DNA of 64,000 nt from Spirochaetes bacterium GWF1_51_8. Lineage in GTDB: Bacteria; Spirochaetota; Brevinematia; Brevinematales; GWF1-51-8. The stretch spans positions 79,192-143,191 of the forward strand of contig MIBE01000053.1 of the NCBI GenBank assembly GCA_001829415.1. Reading direction: 5' to 3'. Positions 44,017 through 52,808 of this stretch are shown one piece after another; the stretch's first letter is position 1, and every line of letters starts with the position of its first letter. The position numbers and the translations under genes are program-made. The notes beneath the pieces were generated by a model, which was not told where the DNA came from, made no database searches, and worked only from the letters and a program-made list of their open reading frames with translations.

Positions 44017-45028
44017 TTGATCTTTAAAGACGAAGTAGAAATCCATGTAAAGGCCGGAAAGGGCGGTGACGGCGCGGCATCGTTCCGCAGAGAGAAATAC
44101 ATCGCGCACGGCGGGCCGGACGGCGGCGACGGCGGGCATGGCGGAAGCGTCATCCTGCGTGTCGATACCAATCTCCGCACCCTCTCGCATATCCACAACC
44201 GCCAGCGTTTCAAAGCCGGGAGCGGCGGCGACGGCAAGAAGAAACTGATGACCGGAGCGGACGGGGCCGACAATCTGATCCTCGTGCCGCAGGGCACTCA
44301 GGTCTACGAAACCCATTCCGGGAAGATCATGTTCGACCTGACCGGGGAGACAAGCGAGTATGTCGCGGCGTACGGCGGTAAGGGCGGTAAGGGCAATAGC
44401 CATTTCAAAAGCTCAACCAACCAGACGCCGTTTTATGCCCAGAAGGGCAGGCCGGGCGAGGAGTACGACCTCCGGCTCGACCTGAGACTGATCGCGCACG
44501 TGGGGCTGGTAGGCTTCCCGAACGCCGGAAAATCGACGTTCATCTCCCGTGTCACGAACGCCCGCCCGAAAATAGCGGATTACCCGTTTACGACCCTCGA
44601 ACCCAACCTCGGGGTGATGAACCTTGACGGCGAGTACGCCTCGGTGCTGATCGCCGACATCCCCGGTATTATCGAGGGCGCCCATGCGGGAAAGGGTCTC
44701 GGGATCGAGTTCCTCAAGCATATCGAGCGCACCCGGATCATCCTCTACATTCTCGATATCTCCGAAGAGCCGATGAAGAAGTTCGAAATCCTGCGCGAAG
44801 AATTGCGAGGGTATTCCGAAACGCTCGCGTCGAGAAGGTTCCTTGTCGCGCTCAATAAGACGGACCTTTTGCCCGACGAGAAGGAGCAGGCTAAAATCGT
44901 GAAGAAGTTTAAGAAGCTGACTCCGGACGTCTACACGATGTGCGCGTTAAAAGGCGACGACCTGAAAGAGCTGAAATGGAAAATCTACAATACATACCTT
45001 GAGGCCGAGAAGGGCGAGGAGAATACGG

Positions 45029-45045
<17 letters not shown>
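44017..45045 (+). CDS. obgE: GTPase Obg
   Basis: 342 residues, starting at a TTG with CGGAGG 7 bp upstream. The glycine-rich Obg fold begins FKDEVEIHVKAGKGGDG and has GPDGGDGGHGGSV. The G domain contains GFPNAGKST, DIPGIIEGAHAGKGLG and NKTD. It is an essential ribosome-assembly GTPase that also responds to (p)ppGpp. The end overlaps proB by 17 bp. Confidence 0.97.
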
Positions 45046-46156
<1,111 letters not shown>

Positions 46157-46505
46157 CGTCTCACCCTTCGGCTACGCTCAGGGTTCGCGAATCGATTCCT
46201 GTGTTGCGCCCGTTTCTTCTCTTTACGCTTTTTACTTCGTTTCGCGCGGAGAACACGGAGAAAAAAAGTAAGGACGATTGTTGTAGAGATTCACTCTTCG
46301 TCTCGAAGCTATTTATTAAACCTCGTGAAAACCTCTCTGACAGTCAGGGCAATAAGCCGTGAGAAAATAACCATATCTCTGGTCAAATGTCCGCGCATCC
46401 TCCTCTGTGTGCTCTGTGCGAGACTCCCGTGTATTTCGGTAGGCTGGGTCCATGGAAAGTTCGCGCGGAGAACGCGGGGTGCCGTTTCCTCTTGCTAAAA
46501 TCCTC
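46157..46505. repeat. Non-coding spacer with degenerate repeat sequence
   Basis: No gene is supported in these 350 bp. It opens with ACCCTTCGGCTACGCTCAGGGT (an inverted pair), has two copies of TTCGCGCGGAGAAC (near 46239 and 46461) and a CTCTGTGTGCTCTGTGC segment that partly mirrors them. These look like remnants of common interspersed repeats. Confidence 0.55.
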
Positions 46506-46535
46506 TTGACACCCCGCCGTCCGCTATGCTATAAT
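46506..46535 (+). promoter_or_regulatory. Promoter of the MarR/flavin operon
   Basis: TTGACA at 46506-46511, 18 bp, TATAAT at 46530-46535. Confidence 0.78.
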
Positions 46536-46536
46536 A

Positions 46537-46565
46537 GTACCAATTAGTACAATAACAATTAGCAC
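46537..46565 (+). promoter_or_regulatory. Putative MarR operator
   Basis: GTAC-CAATTA-GTAC at 46537-46550 is an almost perfect palindrome right after the -10 box. CAATTAGTAC (46541-46550) and CAATTAGCAC (46556-46565) repeat with a 15-bp step. Binding here would block transcription, which suits autorepression by the MarR protein encoded next. Confidence 0.62.
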
Positions 46566-46579
46566 GATAAGGAGCGCCT

Positions 46580-47026
46580 ATGCTGTTCGACTCGTCGGGC
46601 ATCCCCGGCATGTTCGAGACGGTCGCGATGGTGTATACCGCGACGAAGCGGCTTGTGAGCGAACGCCTCGCGCCCTACGGGATCACTTACCCGCAATGGG
46701 GCGCGCTCTTCGGGCTTTCGCGTCATGACGGTATCCGTCAGGTCGACCTCGCGAAACTGATCGAGACCGACACCACGAACGCCATGGTGATCTGCGACGG
46801 ATTGGAGAAAAAGGGCTGGATCGTACGCACGAACGACCCGTCGGACAGACGGGCGAATATCCTGCGGATGACCGGCGAGGGGCGTGCGCTTATGGAGACG
46901 ACTTTTGCCGTGGTCGCGGGGCTTTATGCCGACGCCTCGCGCGGGATCAGTGAAAAAGAGGCGGATGAGGTGACCGGGGTGCTCGGGCGCTTTTTAAAAA
47001 TAGTAATGGAGAAGTCCGATGAGTGA
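46580..47026 (+). CDS. MarR family transcriptional regulator
   Basis: 148 residues with the winged-helix pattern: YPQWGALFGLSRHDGIRQVDLAKLIETDTTN (helix-turn-helix near 38-70), KKGWIVRTNDPSDRRANIL (wing) and a final dimer helix. AAGGAG precedes the ATG. It leads the run of six further genes and probably represses its own operon through the palindrome upstream. The ligand is unknown. Confidence 0.92.
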   Translation: MLFDSSGIPGMFETVAMVYTATKRLVSERLAPYGITYPQWGALFGLSRHDGIRQVDLAKLIETDTTNAMVICDGLEKKGWIVRTNDPSDRRANILRMTGEGRALMETTFAVVAGLYADASRGISEKEADEVTGVLGRFLKIVMEKSDE

Positions 47027-47150
47027 AACGAGAACGGATTGCCCGTGCGGGAAACACAGATGTCCCAACTGGGGCAATTGCAAAGCATGCCGCGCAAGGC
47101 ATTACCCGAAGGGCGGGCTTCCGGCATGCGAACGCGGCAGGAAGAAGTAG
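47019..47150 (+). CDS. 43-residue Cys-rich protein
   Basis: A short frame of 43 codons that overlaps the end of marR by 8 bp. Six cysteines (C8, C10, C15, C21, C24, C37) with a CPC and CxxC arrangement, two histidines and many basic residues suggest a compact zinc- or iron-binding domain; the segment HYPKGGLPAC is distinctive. The overlap and the following gene 7 bp later support translation as part of the operon. No named family recognised. Confidence 0.68.
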   Translation: MSETRTDCPCGKHRCPNWGNCKACRARHYPKGGLPACERGRKK

Positions 47151-47157
47151 GCGCGCT

Positions 47158-47811
47158 ATGGAACTTTTCATACATTGGGCGCTCGTCACGGCCGGAATTA
47201 TTTCTGCGTTCACGGTGACGGTTTTCCTCGTACCGGTTGTTATATCGATACCGGCGCTCCTGAGTCTGCGGGATACTCCCGCGCGGAGCGCTGTGGACGG
47301 CGTGACTACGCTTGACGATGCGGCCTCTATGTGCCGGGCGAGCGGACTGACCGGATGGGAGCTTGTCGAGTACGCGAGGGCGCTGGTCTCGCGGAAGATG
47401 AGTTACTCCTACCGCAACCCGTACGACCTTCCCGCGAGAGCGTTCGAACGCGGCCTCGGATACTGCTGGCACAAGGGTTGGGCGCTGTACGAGCTGCTGA
47501 CACGGCTCGGTTTCCGTGTTCAGGCTGTGCAGGCGGTGAAAGTGATGTTTCCGGCAGGAGATATCGAGGGTGTGCGGCGTGAGGGCGGAATGCTCGGGCA
47601 TATGTGGGTGCGTGTCGGGATAGACGGCATGACACTGGACTGCGATCCGGGCCGCGAGGATATCGAAACCGGCGAGTTGTTCTGCGAGCCCATCTCGCCC
47701 GTCGTGCCGTTGACCCCCCTCTGGAGCGCGATTTCGTATTTGGGTTCGCCGTATGTCAATTCAATCCGTTATTTCTGGTGGCGGAAAGAAAAACTGAAAA
47801 AGATGAAATAA
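47158..47811 (+). CDS. Membrane-anchored transglutaminase-like protein
   Basis: 217 residues from the ATG 7 bp after the Cys-rich gene. One N-terminal membrane helix (about 8-34). The rest resembles a transglutaminase fold with a Cys-His-Asp set: C103 in GLGYCWHKGWALYELL, H148 in MLGHMWVRV and D161 or D163 in LDCDPG. It may be a cysteine peptidase or acyl-transfer enzyme facing the outside. A longer frame start lies upstream but has no ribosome site. Confidence 0.72.
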   Translation: MELFIHWALVTAGIISAFTVTVFLVPVVISIPALLSLRDTPARSAVDGVTTLDDAASMCRASGLTGWELVEYARALVSRKMSYSYRNPYDLPARAFERGLGYCWHKGWALYELLTRLGFRVQAVQAVKVMFPAGDIEGVRREGGMLGHMWVRVGIDGMTLDCDPGREDIETGELFCEPISPVVPLTPLWSAISYLGSPYVNSIRYFWWRKEKLKKMK

Positions 47812-47871
47812 TCGGCGGCAGACGTTAGAATAATATTCTCAAATTCTGATAATTCATTCGGGGAGCATGGC

Positions 47872-48252
47872 ATGACGACAGTTTTGATAATCGTGGGTAT
47901 TCTTCTGGTATTGGGCGGGCTGATGTACCTGTTCATGATGGGCGGGATGAAGGGAATCAAGGAGATGCCGATCAATTCCGTCGACTTGTCGAAAGTCGCC
48001 GACGGGATCTACAAGGGCGAGTTCCACAAGGGGCGCTGGCACTATACTGTCGAGGTCGAGGTCGCGAAGGGCAAGATCGCCGCGATTAAGAATCTCGGCA
48101 ACCAGTTTGAAGAATTGGCGAAACTGAACGAAGGAGTCGCGGATAATGTGATCGCACAGCAGAAAGTCGATCTCGATACATACTCCGCCGCGACCATCGA
48201 TTCCAAAGCGTTCCTGAAAGCCGTCGAGAACGCGCTGACACAAAGCAAATAG
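47872..48252 (+). CDS. FMN-binding domain protein 1
   Basis: 126 residues. One N-terminal membrane helix (3-24) anchors an FMN-binding domain: DGIYKGEF at 44-51, GKIAAI near 67-72, IAQQKVDLDTYSAATIDS at 94-111. The usual SGATxT acceptor motif reads S105-A-A-T-I-D here, so both the Gly and the final Thr are changed. Such domains carry electrons across the membrane face. GGGGAG precedes the ATG. It has a paralogue 30 bp downstream. Confidence 0.88.
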   Translation: MTTVLIIVGILLVLGGLMYLFMMGGMKGIKEMPINSVDLSKVADGIYKGEFHKGRWHYTVEVEVAKGKIAAIKNLGNQFEELAKLNEGVADNVIAQQKVDLDTYSAATIDSKAFLKAVENALTQSK

Positions 48253-48282
48253 ATAAATATTAACCTTTTTAGGAGAAGCGGA

Positions 48283-48663
48283 ATGAAGGTAGTGCTGATT
48301 ATTCTCGGGGTTTTAGCCGTGCTGTTCGTGATCGGCGTGATCGCCGGGACCAGAGGGATGAAAGAGATAAAAGAGATGAAGATCAACAATCCGGATGTAT
48401 CCAAGCTCCCCGACGGCGTGTACAAGGGCGAGTTCCATCACGCACGTTGGAACTACATCGTCGAGGTCAAGGTTCAGGGCGGGAAGATCGCCGGGATCAC
48501 TAACCTGACCGGTGAGATGGGGATGAAGCCCGTGATGAGCGAACCGTTGGTGCAGTCAGTGATCGCGCAGCAGAATGTCAACCTGGACACTTACTCCGGC
48601 GCGACTATCGACTCGAAGGCATTTCTCAAAGCCGTCGAGAACGCGTTAACCAAAACGAACTAA
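48283..48663 (+). CDS. FMN-binding domain protein 2
   Basis: 126 residues, paralogue of the previous gene at the same length with the same N-terminal helix. DGVYKGEF at 44-51 and LDTYSGATIDS at 101-111. The SGAT motif is intact, but the residue normally flavinylated by ApbE (Thr, sixth position) is Asp. Both copies therefore either bind FMN without a covalent bond or use a different residue. AGGAG precedes the ATG. Confidence 0.88.
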   Translation: MKVVLIILGVLAVLFVIGVIAGTRGMKEIKEMKINNPDVSKLPDGVYKGEFHHARWNYIVEVKVQGGKIAGITNLTGEMGMKPVMSEPLVQSVIAQQNVNLDTYSGATIDSKAFLKAVENALTKTN

Positions 48664-48708
48664 CCTATCCAACCACCGGATACTCCAATTAAAGGAATTG
48701 AATCCTGT

Positions 48709-49644
48709 TTGCGGGGAGAATGCCGCAGGCAGGACTTCCTGATGGGGACGTTTGTCGAGCAGAAGGTTTTCGGCAGGCAGGCGAGACGCGCCGCGCGTGA
48801 AGCCGCCGGTGAGGTCGCCCGTCTCGAACGGCTCTGGAGCGTGTTTCGCCCGGATAGCGAGATCGCCCGTTTACGCAGGCACGCCGGACATCGTGCGATC
48901 CGTCTGCACCGCGACACAATTGAGATACTCAGGCTTTCCGGCAGGATGTTCGCGCTGACAGAAGGAGCGTTCGATATCTCAATCGCGCCGCTTGTCCGGC
49001 TGTGGCGGGATGCCGAGTCGAAAGGGTATCCGCCGCCGGATAACGAGATCGCCGCGATGAGTTCGCTTCAGCTCGGGCAATTCGATGTGTCGGCGGACGG
49101 CAAGTTTATGCTTCCGATTGCCGGGATGGAACTGGACCTCGGCGGGATCGCCAAGGGTTACGCGGCGGACAGGTCTCGGGATATTTACCGGAAACATGGC
49201 GCGGCCTCGGCGATGATCAATCTCGGCGGTAACGTGCTCGTCATAGGGTGTAAGCCCGACGGAACAAGCTGGAATATCGGGCTGAACCACCCGTTACGCG
49301 GGGACAATTCCATTTTCGGGTGGATCGAGGCCGGCGACTGCTCGGTAGTGACGTCCGGCGGGTACAGGCGCTTCTTCGAGGTCGGCGGCGAGTATCTTCC
49401 GCATATCGTCGATCCCCGGAGCGGAATACCTGTCGCCGCCGATATCGCGAGTGCGACTATCGTATCGCAATGCTCCGCCGAAGCGGACGCTCTCGCGACG
49501 GCGGTATTCGTCCTCGGCGCGGAAAAGGGGATGGAACTGATCGGCGGGATTTCATCTGCCGAGGCCGTGATCTTCGATACCGACGGTAAAATCCGGGTGA
49601 CCCCGGGACTTAGCGGGCGGTTTCATAAATCCACAGACGATTGA
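48709..49644 (+). CDS. apbE: FAD:protein FMN transferase ApbE
   Basis: 311 residues from a TTG at 48709 (AAAGGA 12 bp upstream); the first ATG, at 48742, would remove the segment before FLMGT, so the TTG is preferred with caution. Conserved segments are FLMGTFVEQ, FDISIAPLVRLW, LDLGGIAKGYAADR, NLGGNVLVIG, TSGGYRRFF, HIVDPRSG and AEADALATAVF. No signal peptide is visible, unlike many exported ApbE proteins. It transfers FMN from FAD to a Thr/Ser in SGATxT proteins, probably the two neighbours or an unlinked substrate. Confidence 0.93.
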   Translation: MRGECRRQDFLMGTFVEQKVFGRQARRAAREAAGEVARLERLWSVFRPDSEIARLRRHAGHRAIRLHRDTIEILRLSGRMFALTEGAFDISIAPLVRLWRDAESKGYPPPDNEIAAMSSLQLGQFDVSADGKFMLPIAGMELDLGGIAKGYAADRSRDIYRKHGAASAMINLGGNVLVIGCKPDGTSWNIGLNHPLRGDNSIFGWIEAGDCSVVTSGGYRRFFEVGGEYLPHIVDPRSGIPVAADIASATIVSQCSAEADALATAVFVLGAEKGMELIGGISSAEAVIFDTDGKIRVTPGLSGRFHKSTDD

Positions 49645-49669
49645 CTTCTCAATATAACGGGATGGTAAA

Positions 49670-50185
49670 ATGAACGCCGTGTTTCATGTATCGCTGGGGC
49701 TTGCGTCGTCGCTCCTTTTCGCCGGGGGGATCCGACGCGCTGACGATAAAAACGGGCTCTTCGAGAAACAGGATACCGGCATCCTTACCGCCGGGTTTTC
49801 AGCGAACATTCTCCTGCACGGCCTTCTCGATGTCGCGCCGCATACTTATCCAATCGTCTCGGTCTACGACCTGATGATCGCGTCGTTCCTGATCTTTGCC
49901 GCCGTGTTTTTCACAAGGATGAGTTTTAAGGGGATCGTATTTGTATGCGCGCTGGGCGCGGTGTTTCCCGACCTTGTCGACCTCGGCCCGGCTCTCCTCA
50001 ATCAATTCACCGGGACAAGTCTGCCTGAGTTCAAGTTTTTCCCATGGCACTGGGCGTCATTCCAAAAGTATAAAAGTTTCGATCCGGGGTGGTCGCTGGT
50101 CTGTCATACCGCGCTCTTTATGGTCATCGCCGGGGTGATGCTTCTCCGCCGCGGGTTCGTGAAGGGACGCCGTTTCTTCAATTAG
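49670..50185 (+). CDS. Membrane protein with conserved His/Asp residues
   Basis: 171 residues, four or five membrane helices. HVSLG near the start, HGLLDVAPH, FPDLVDLGP and FPWHW are the conserved-looking positions, resembling membrane-bound metal-dependent hydrolase-like proteins, but I do not recognise a named family with confidence. It starts 25 bp after apbE and probably ends the operon. Role unknown; a membrane partner for the flavin proteins is possible. Confidence 0.62.
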   Translation: MNAVFHVSLGLASSLLFAGGIRRADDKNGLFEKQDTGILTAGFSANILLHGLLDVAPHTYPIVSVYDLMIASFLIFAAVFFTRMSFKGIVFVCALGAVFPDLVDLGPALLNQFTGTSLPEFKFFPWHWASFQKYKSFDPGWSLVCHTALFMVIAGVMLLRRGFVKGRRFFN

Positions 50186-50241
50186 CCTCTATTCGATGAA
50201 GTTGAGGTAAGTGAAATCGGATGCACTACCCAATATTTAAA

Positions 50242-50317
50242 AGCCCCGTCACCGAAGGGCGTGTTGACAAATAATCGTGAATTTCAACTTCGTCATCAAG
50301 CCCCGAAGCGCGGGGCT
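50242..50317 (+). repeat. Short repeat copy flanking the PIN locus
   Basis: Starts AGCCCCGTCACCGAAGGGC, continues TTGACAAATAATCGTG and ends with the hairpin CCCCGAAGCGCGGGG. The same sequence flanks the other side of the PIN locus at 51008-51230, where it is interrupted by a 146-bp family 2 block. Confidence 0.78.
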
Positions 50318-50334
50318 GACTTGAAATCATTTTC

Positions 50335-50493
50335 CTATTTTACCGTCGAACGGGAATTGATTCCCATCTCATCTTCGATTTTTTTCACGACTTCTTCGTT
50401 TCTGCGAACCTGTTCTTTCAAGTCGAATCCGCTCTCTTCGGCGATTTCCTTTTGAACCCTCTCTTTCCAGACAATAATATCGTTATCGATCAT
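50335..50493 (-). CDS. Putative antitoxin of the PIN toxin
   Basis: 52 residues from the ATG with GAGGAGG 6 bp upstream; the longer frame would run into the toxin gene. Helical and charged (DIIVWKERVQKEIAEESGFDLKEQV), no DNA-binding motif obvious. It begins one base after the toxin stop, so it is the second gene of the pair. Antitoxins are usually first, so the assignment rests on position and size. Confidence 0.6.
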   Translation of the reverse strand: MIDNDIIVWKERVQKEIAEESGFDLKEQVRRNEEVVKKIEDEMGINSRSTVK

Positions 50494-50494
50494 G

Positions 50495-50965
50495 TTATTC
50501 CTCCTCGGATAGTAATTCGAGCGGAGTGATGATTTCAGGGGTGAAAAGTCCCAAACGGGTATTGATAATTCTGATGTGCTGTCTCTTATTTGCATTTGCG
50601 AGGTGCTTATAATTCCATGTCAGTAAAAAATCTATTTTATAAAAGGAGGAAACAGCTAGATGGATCGCGTCACCGGACAGGGTTTTTGGCATCAAATTGT
50701 TCGCTAAATAAACTTCCGCAGTCTCGATCACCCGCATCGTAATTTCAAGTCTCTGAATTCCTATCGCAGATTCCAGAACAGATGTCTTAGTCGGATAATC
50801 TCCTTGTGACAATTCGCGGATGGTTTCATTGGAAATATATAAGTCATAAAAACTTCGATGATTTTCCCACCATTCTTTGGTTACACCGGAAAGGTAGGCG
50901 ATGGAAGCTCGGGTATCAAGTAGGAAGCTAAATATCGTGGCGTCAAGATAAACAGTTTTTTTCAT
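50495..50965 (-). CDS. PIN-domain toxin (VapC-like)
   Basis: 156 residues. Acidic PIN residues are D8 (VYLDATIF), E47 or E51, D99 (SGDAIHLA) and D112, with LLTWNYKHLAN near 114-124 as in many chromosomal PIN proteins. Such proteins are ribonucleases held inactive by an antitoxin. The ATG has no Shine-Dalgarno; the -10 box ends 5 bp before it, so the mRNA is predicted to be leaderless. Confidence 0.83.
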   Translation of the reverse strand: MKKTVYLDATIFSFLLDTRASIAYLSGVTKEWWENHRSFYDLYISNETIRELSQGDYPTKTSVLESAIGIQRLEITMRVIETAEVYLANNLMPKTLSGDAIHLAVSSFYKIDFLLTWNYKHLANANKRQHIRIINTRLGLFTPEIITPLELLSEEE

Positions 50966-50970
50966 ATATT

Positions 50971-50999
50971 ATTATACTTCAGAAGAATGATTCTATCAA
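50971..50999 (-). promoter_or_regulatory. Promoter of the PIN toxin/antitoxin pair
   Basis: Minus strand TTGATA (50999-50994), 17 bp, TATAAT (50976-50971). Predicted start of transcription falls on or next to the toxin ATG. Confidence 0.75.
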
Positions 51000-51007
51000 A
51001 ATAATAA

Positions 51008-51230
51008 AGCCCCGTGCCGAAGGGCTTGATGACAAACTCATTTTGTCATTGCGAAGCGTCATGGTGAGGCTTGTCCCGACTTCCCCGTCGGGATGCCGAA
51101 CCAAAGCCGAAGCAATCTATTTAATTACTGGGTAAATATATAAAACAGACTGCTTCGCCGCTTCGCGTCTCGCAGTGACAAATAATCGTGTATTTCATGA
51201 CTTCGTCAACATACCCCGAAGCGCGGGGCT
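51008..51230 (+). repeat. Interrupted repeat copy with inserted family 2 element
   Basis: Outer parts match 50242-50317. Between TGACAAA at 51030-51036 and TGACAAA at 51176-51182 there are 146 bp absent from that copy. They include TTGTCATTGCGAAGCG, GTCCCGACTTCCCCGTCGGGA and TCGCAGTGACA. Confidence 0.82.
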
Positions 51231-51247
51231 TATTGTTTAGAAAATCG

Positions 51248-51952
51248 TTAACTGCCGAATACCTTTTTCAGCAGGTCTGTCACACGGGCGGCGGGGTCCT
51301 TCCTGATCTTCGCTTCTTCCTGTGCGAGCAGGTAGAAAATCCCGTCGAGCGCCTTATTGTTCACATAGTCCGCGAGGTTGAAGGTGATGGGCTTCACAAG
51401 GGGAATCGCGTTATACTTCTCGATCAGAGAATTGTAGAGTTTGGTGACTCCCTGCTCGTTCATCGCCTGTGTAATGATGGGAGCAAAAAGGTCGTAGAGG
51501 GATTTACGGGTGGCCTTCTCCAGGTAGACGGTGGCCGCGTCCGACTGGCCTTTCAGGATATTATTCGCGTCCTGGACAGTCATCTTGGATACTGCATCCA
51601 TAAAGATGTCGCCCGATTTGGCGCTGGCCATATCGGCGGCGCAGTTCATCGCATAGAGGAAATCGTTCACCTGACCGGAAAGCCCTACCGCGCGAAGCTT
51701 GTCTTCCCACTCTTTCAGTTCGACGGGGATGGGGATTTTTATCGACGCGTTATTTAGAAAGCAGTCGGGTTTAGTCGTAAGTTTTACAGCGTTTTTAATT
51801 CCCACATTCAAGGCTTCTTTCAGTCCCGATACAATCGTCGCTTCGTCAAGCTGACCGGCCTGATCGGCGGGTTTTATCATCGATTGTATCTGTCCGGCAT
51901 CCTGACACGAAGATAAAATCAATAATCCGCTTAGCAAGACTGGGATTTTCAT
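51248..51952 (-). CDS. DUF4197 lipoprotein
   Basis: 234 residues from the ATG with GGAGG 5 bp upstream. The signal peptide ends in LILSSC, so it is lipidated. The helical DUF4197 domain is full length: GLKEALNVGIKNAV near the start, IPIPVELKEWEDKLRAVGL, and KALDGIFYLLAQEEAKIRKDPAAR at the end. Role unknown in the family. A cytoplasmic-looking paralogue is encoded 161 bp upstream at 52114-52785. Confidence 0.88.
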   Translation of the reverse strand: MKIPVLLSGLLILSSCQDAGQIQSMIKPADQAGQLDEATIVSGLKEALNVGIKNAVKLTTKPDCFLNNASIKIPIPVELKEWEDKLRAVGLSGQVNDFLYAMNCAADMASAKSGDIFMDAVSKMTVQDANNILKGQSDAATVYLEKATRKSLYDLFAPIITQAMNEQGVTKLYNSLIEKYNAIPLVKPITFNLADYVNNKALDGIFYLLAQEEAKIRKDPAARVTDLLKKVFGS

Positions 51953-52113
51953 AGACACCTCCAAAAATTCCTTAGTCAATATTATCATATTTCTCAACGT
52001 AAGGCAAATACAGGAAGAAAAATCATTTGTTTTATTTCGCTTCAGTTTTATTAACGTTTCATTTAATCCAATAGTGATAACATGTTAAAGAACACCTGCG
52101 GCGGGTGAAAGGG

Positions 52114-52785
52114 TTATCCGCCGGACTTTGAGCCCGGGGAGAGAAGGTTTGTCAGGAATTTGCCTGCCGCGCCTAACGGGTCCCGCCGGACTTTGATTTC
52201 TTCCCGCGCGAGGATATAATACATCCCGTCGAGCGCGCGGTTGTTGACATACATCGGGAGATCGAACTTGATCTTCGGTACGAGCGGGATTGAGTTGTAG
52301 GCATCGAGAAGCTTTTTGAAAAGGCGGGTGATCCCGACCTCCTCCATCGAGTCTTTGATTATCGGAGCGAACTCCTTTGACATTTTCTTACGTGTCTTCT
52401 TCTCGAGGTACTTCGTGACAGCGTCCTCGCCGCCGAACAGCATCGAACCGACCTCGTCCAGCGAAATCCCGCTCATCGCGTCGATAAAATGATCCGCCGC
52501 CTTGTCGACTGCCTTACCGGCGGCCTTGTTCATCTCTTCGATCATCTCATCGACTTGCTTCCCGAGGCCGATCATTCGGAGCCGTTCCGCCCATTCTTTC
52601 AGGTCGGGCGGCAGGTCGATATGGATACGGTCGTTTTTTATATAACCTCCGGTCTCCGCAAGAAAACGGAGCGCGCTTTTGGCGATATCCTTGAACGGAT
52701 TTTTCGATGAGCCGCTTTTTTTCGGTATAGCCTTCTTTTTAGGTTCGGCCTTCGGTTTCACCGTTATCTTTGCTTTTCCGCTCAT
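52114..52785 (-). CDS. DUF4197-like protein without signal peptide
   Basis: 223 residues. Instead of a signal peptide it begins with about 30 basic residues rich in Lys and Pro (KITVKPKAEPKKKAIPKK), then the same domain as the neighbour: IDLPPDLKEWAERLRMIGLGKQVDEM and NRALDGMYYILAREEIKVRRDP. The N terminus could bind nucleic acid or another acidic partner inside the cell. GGGAG precedes the ATG. Confidence 0.8.
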   Translation of the reverse strand: MSGKAKITVKPKAEPKKKAIPKKSGSSKNPFKDIAKSALRFLAETGGYIKNDRIHIDLPPDLKEWAERLRMIGLGKQVDEMIEEMNKAAGKAVDKAADHFIDAMSGISLDEVGSMLFGGEDAVTKYLEKKTRKKMSKEFAPIIKDSMEEVGITRLFKKLLDAYNSIPLVPKIKFDLPMYVNNRALDGMYYILAREEIKVRRDPLGAAGKFLTNLLSPGSKSGG

Positions 52786-52808
52786 TTAGACTCCCTTACG
52801 AAGATTTT

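Noticed and set aside
46157..46505. Short open frames in the spacer between proB and marR
   Set aside because: They run through inverted-repeat sequence, have no ribosome site and resemble no protein.
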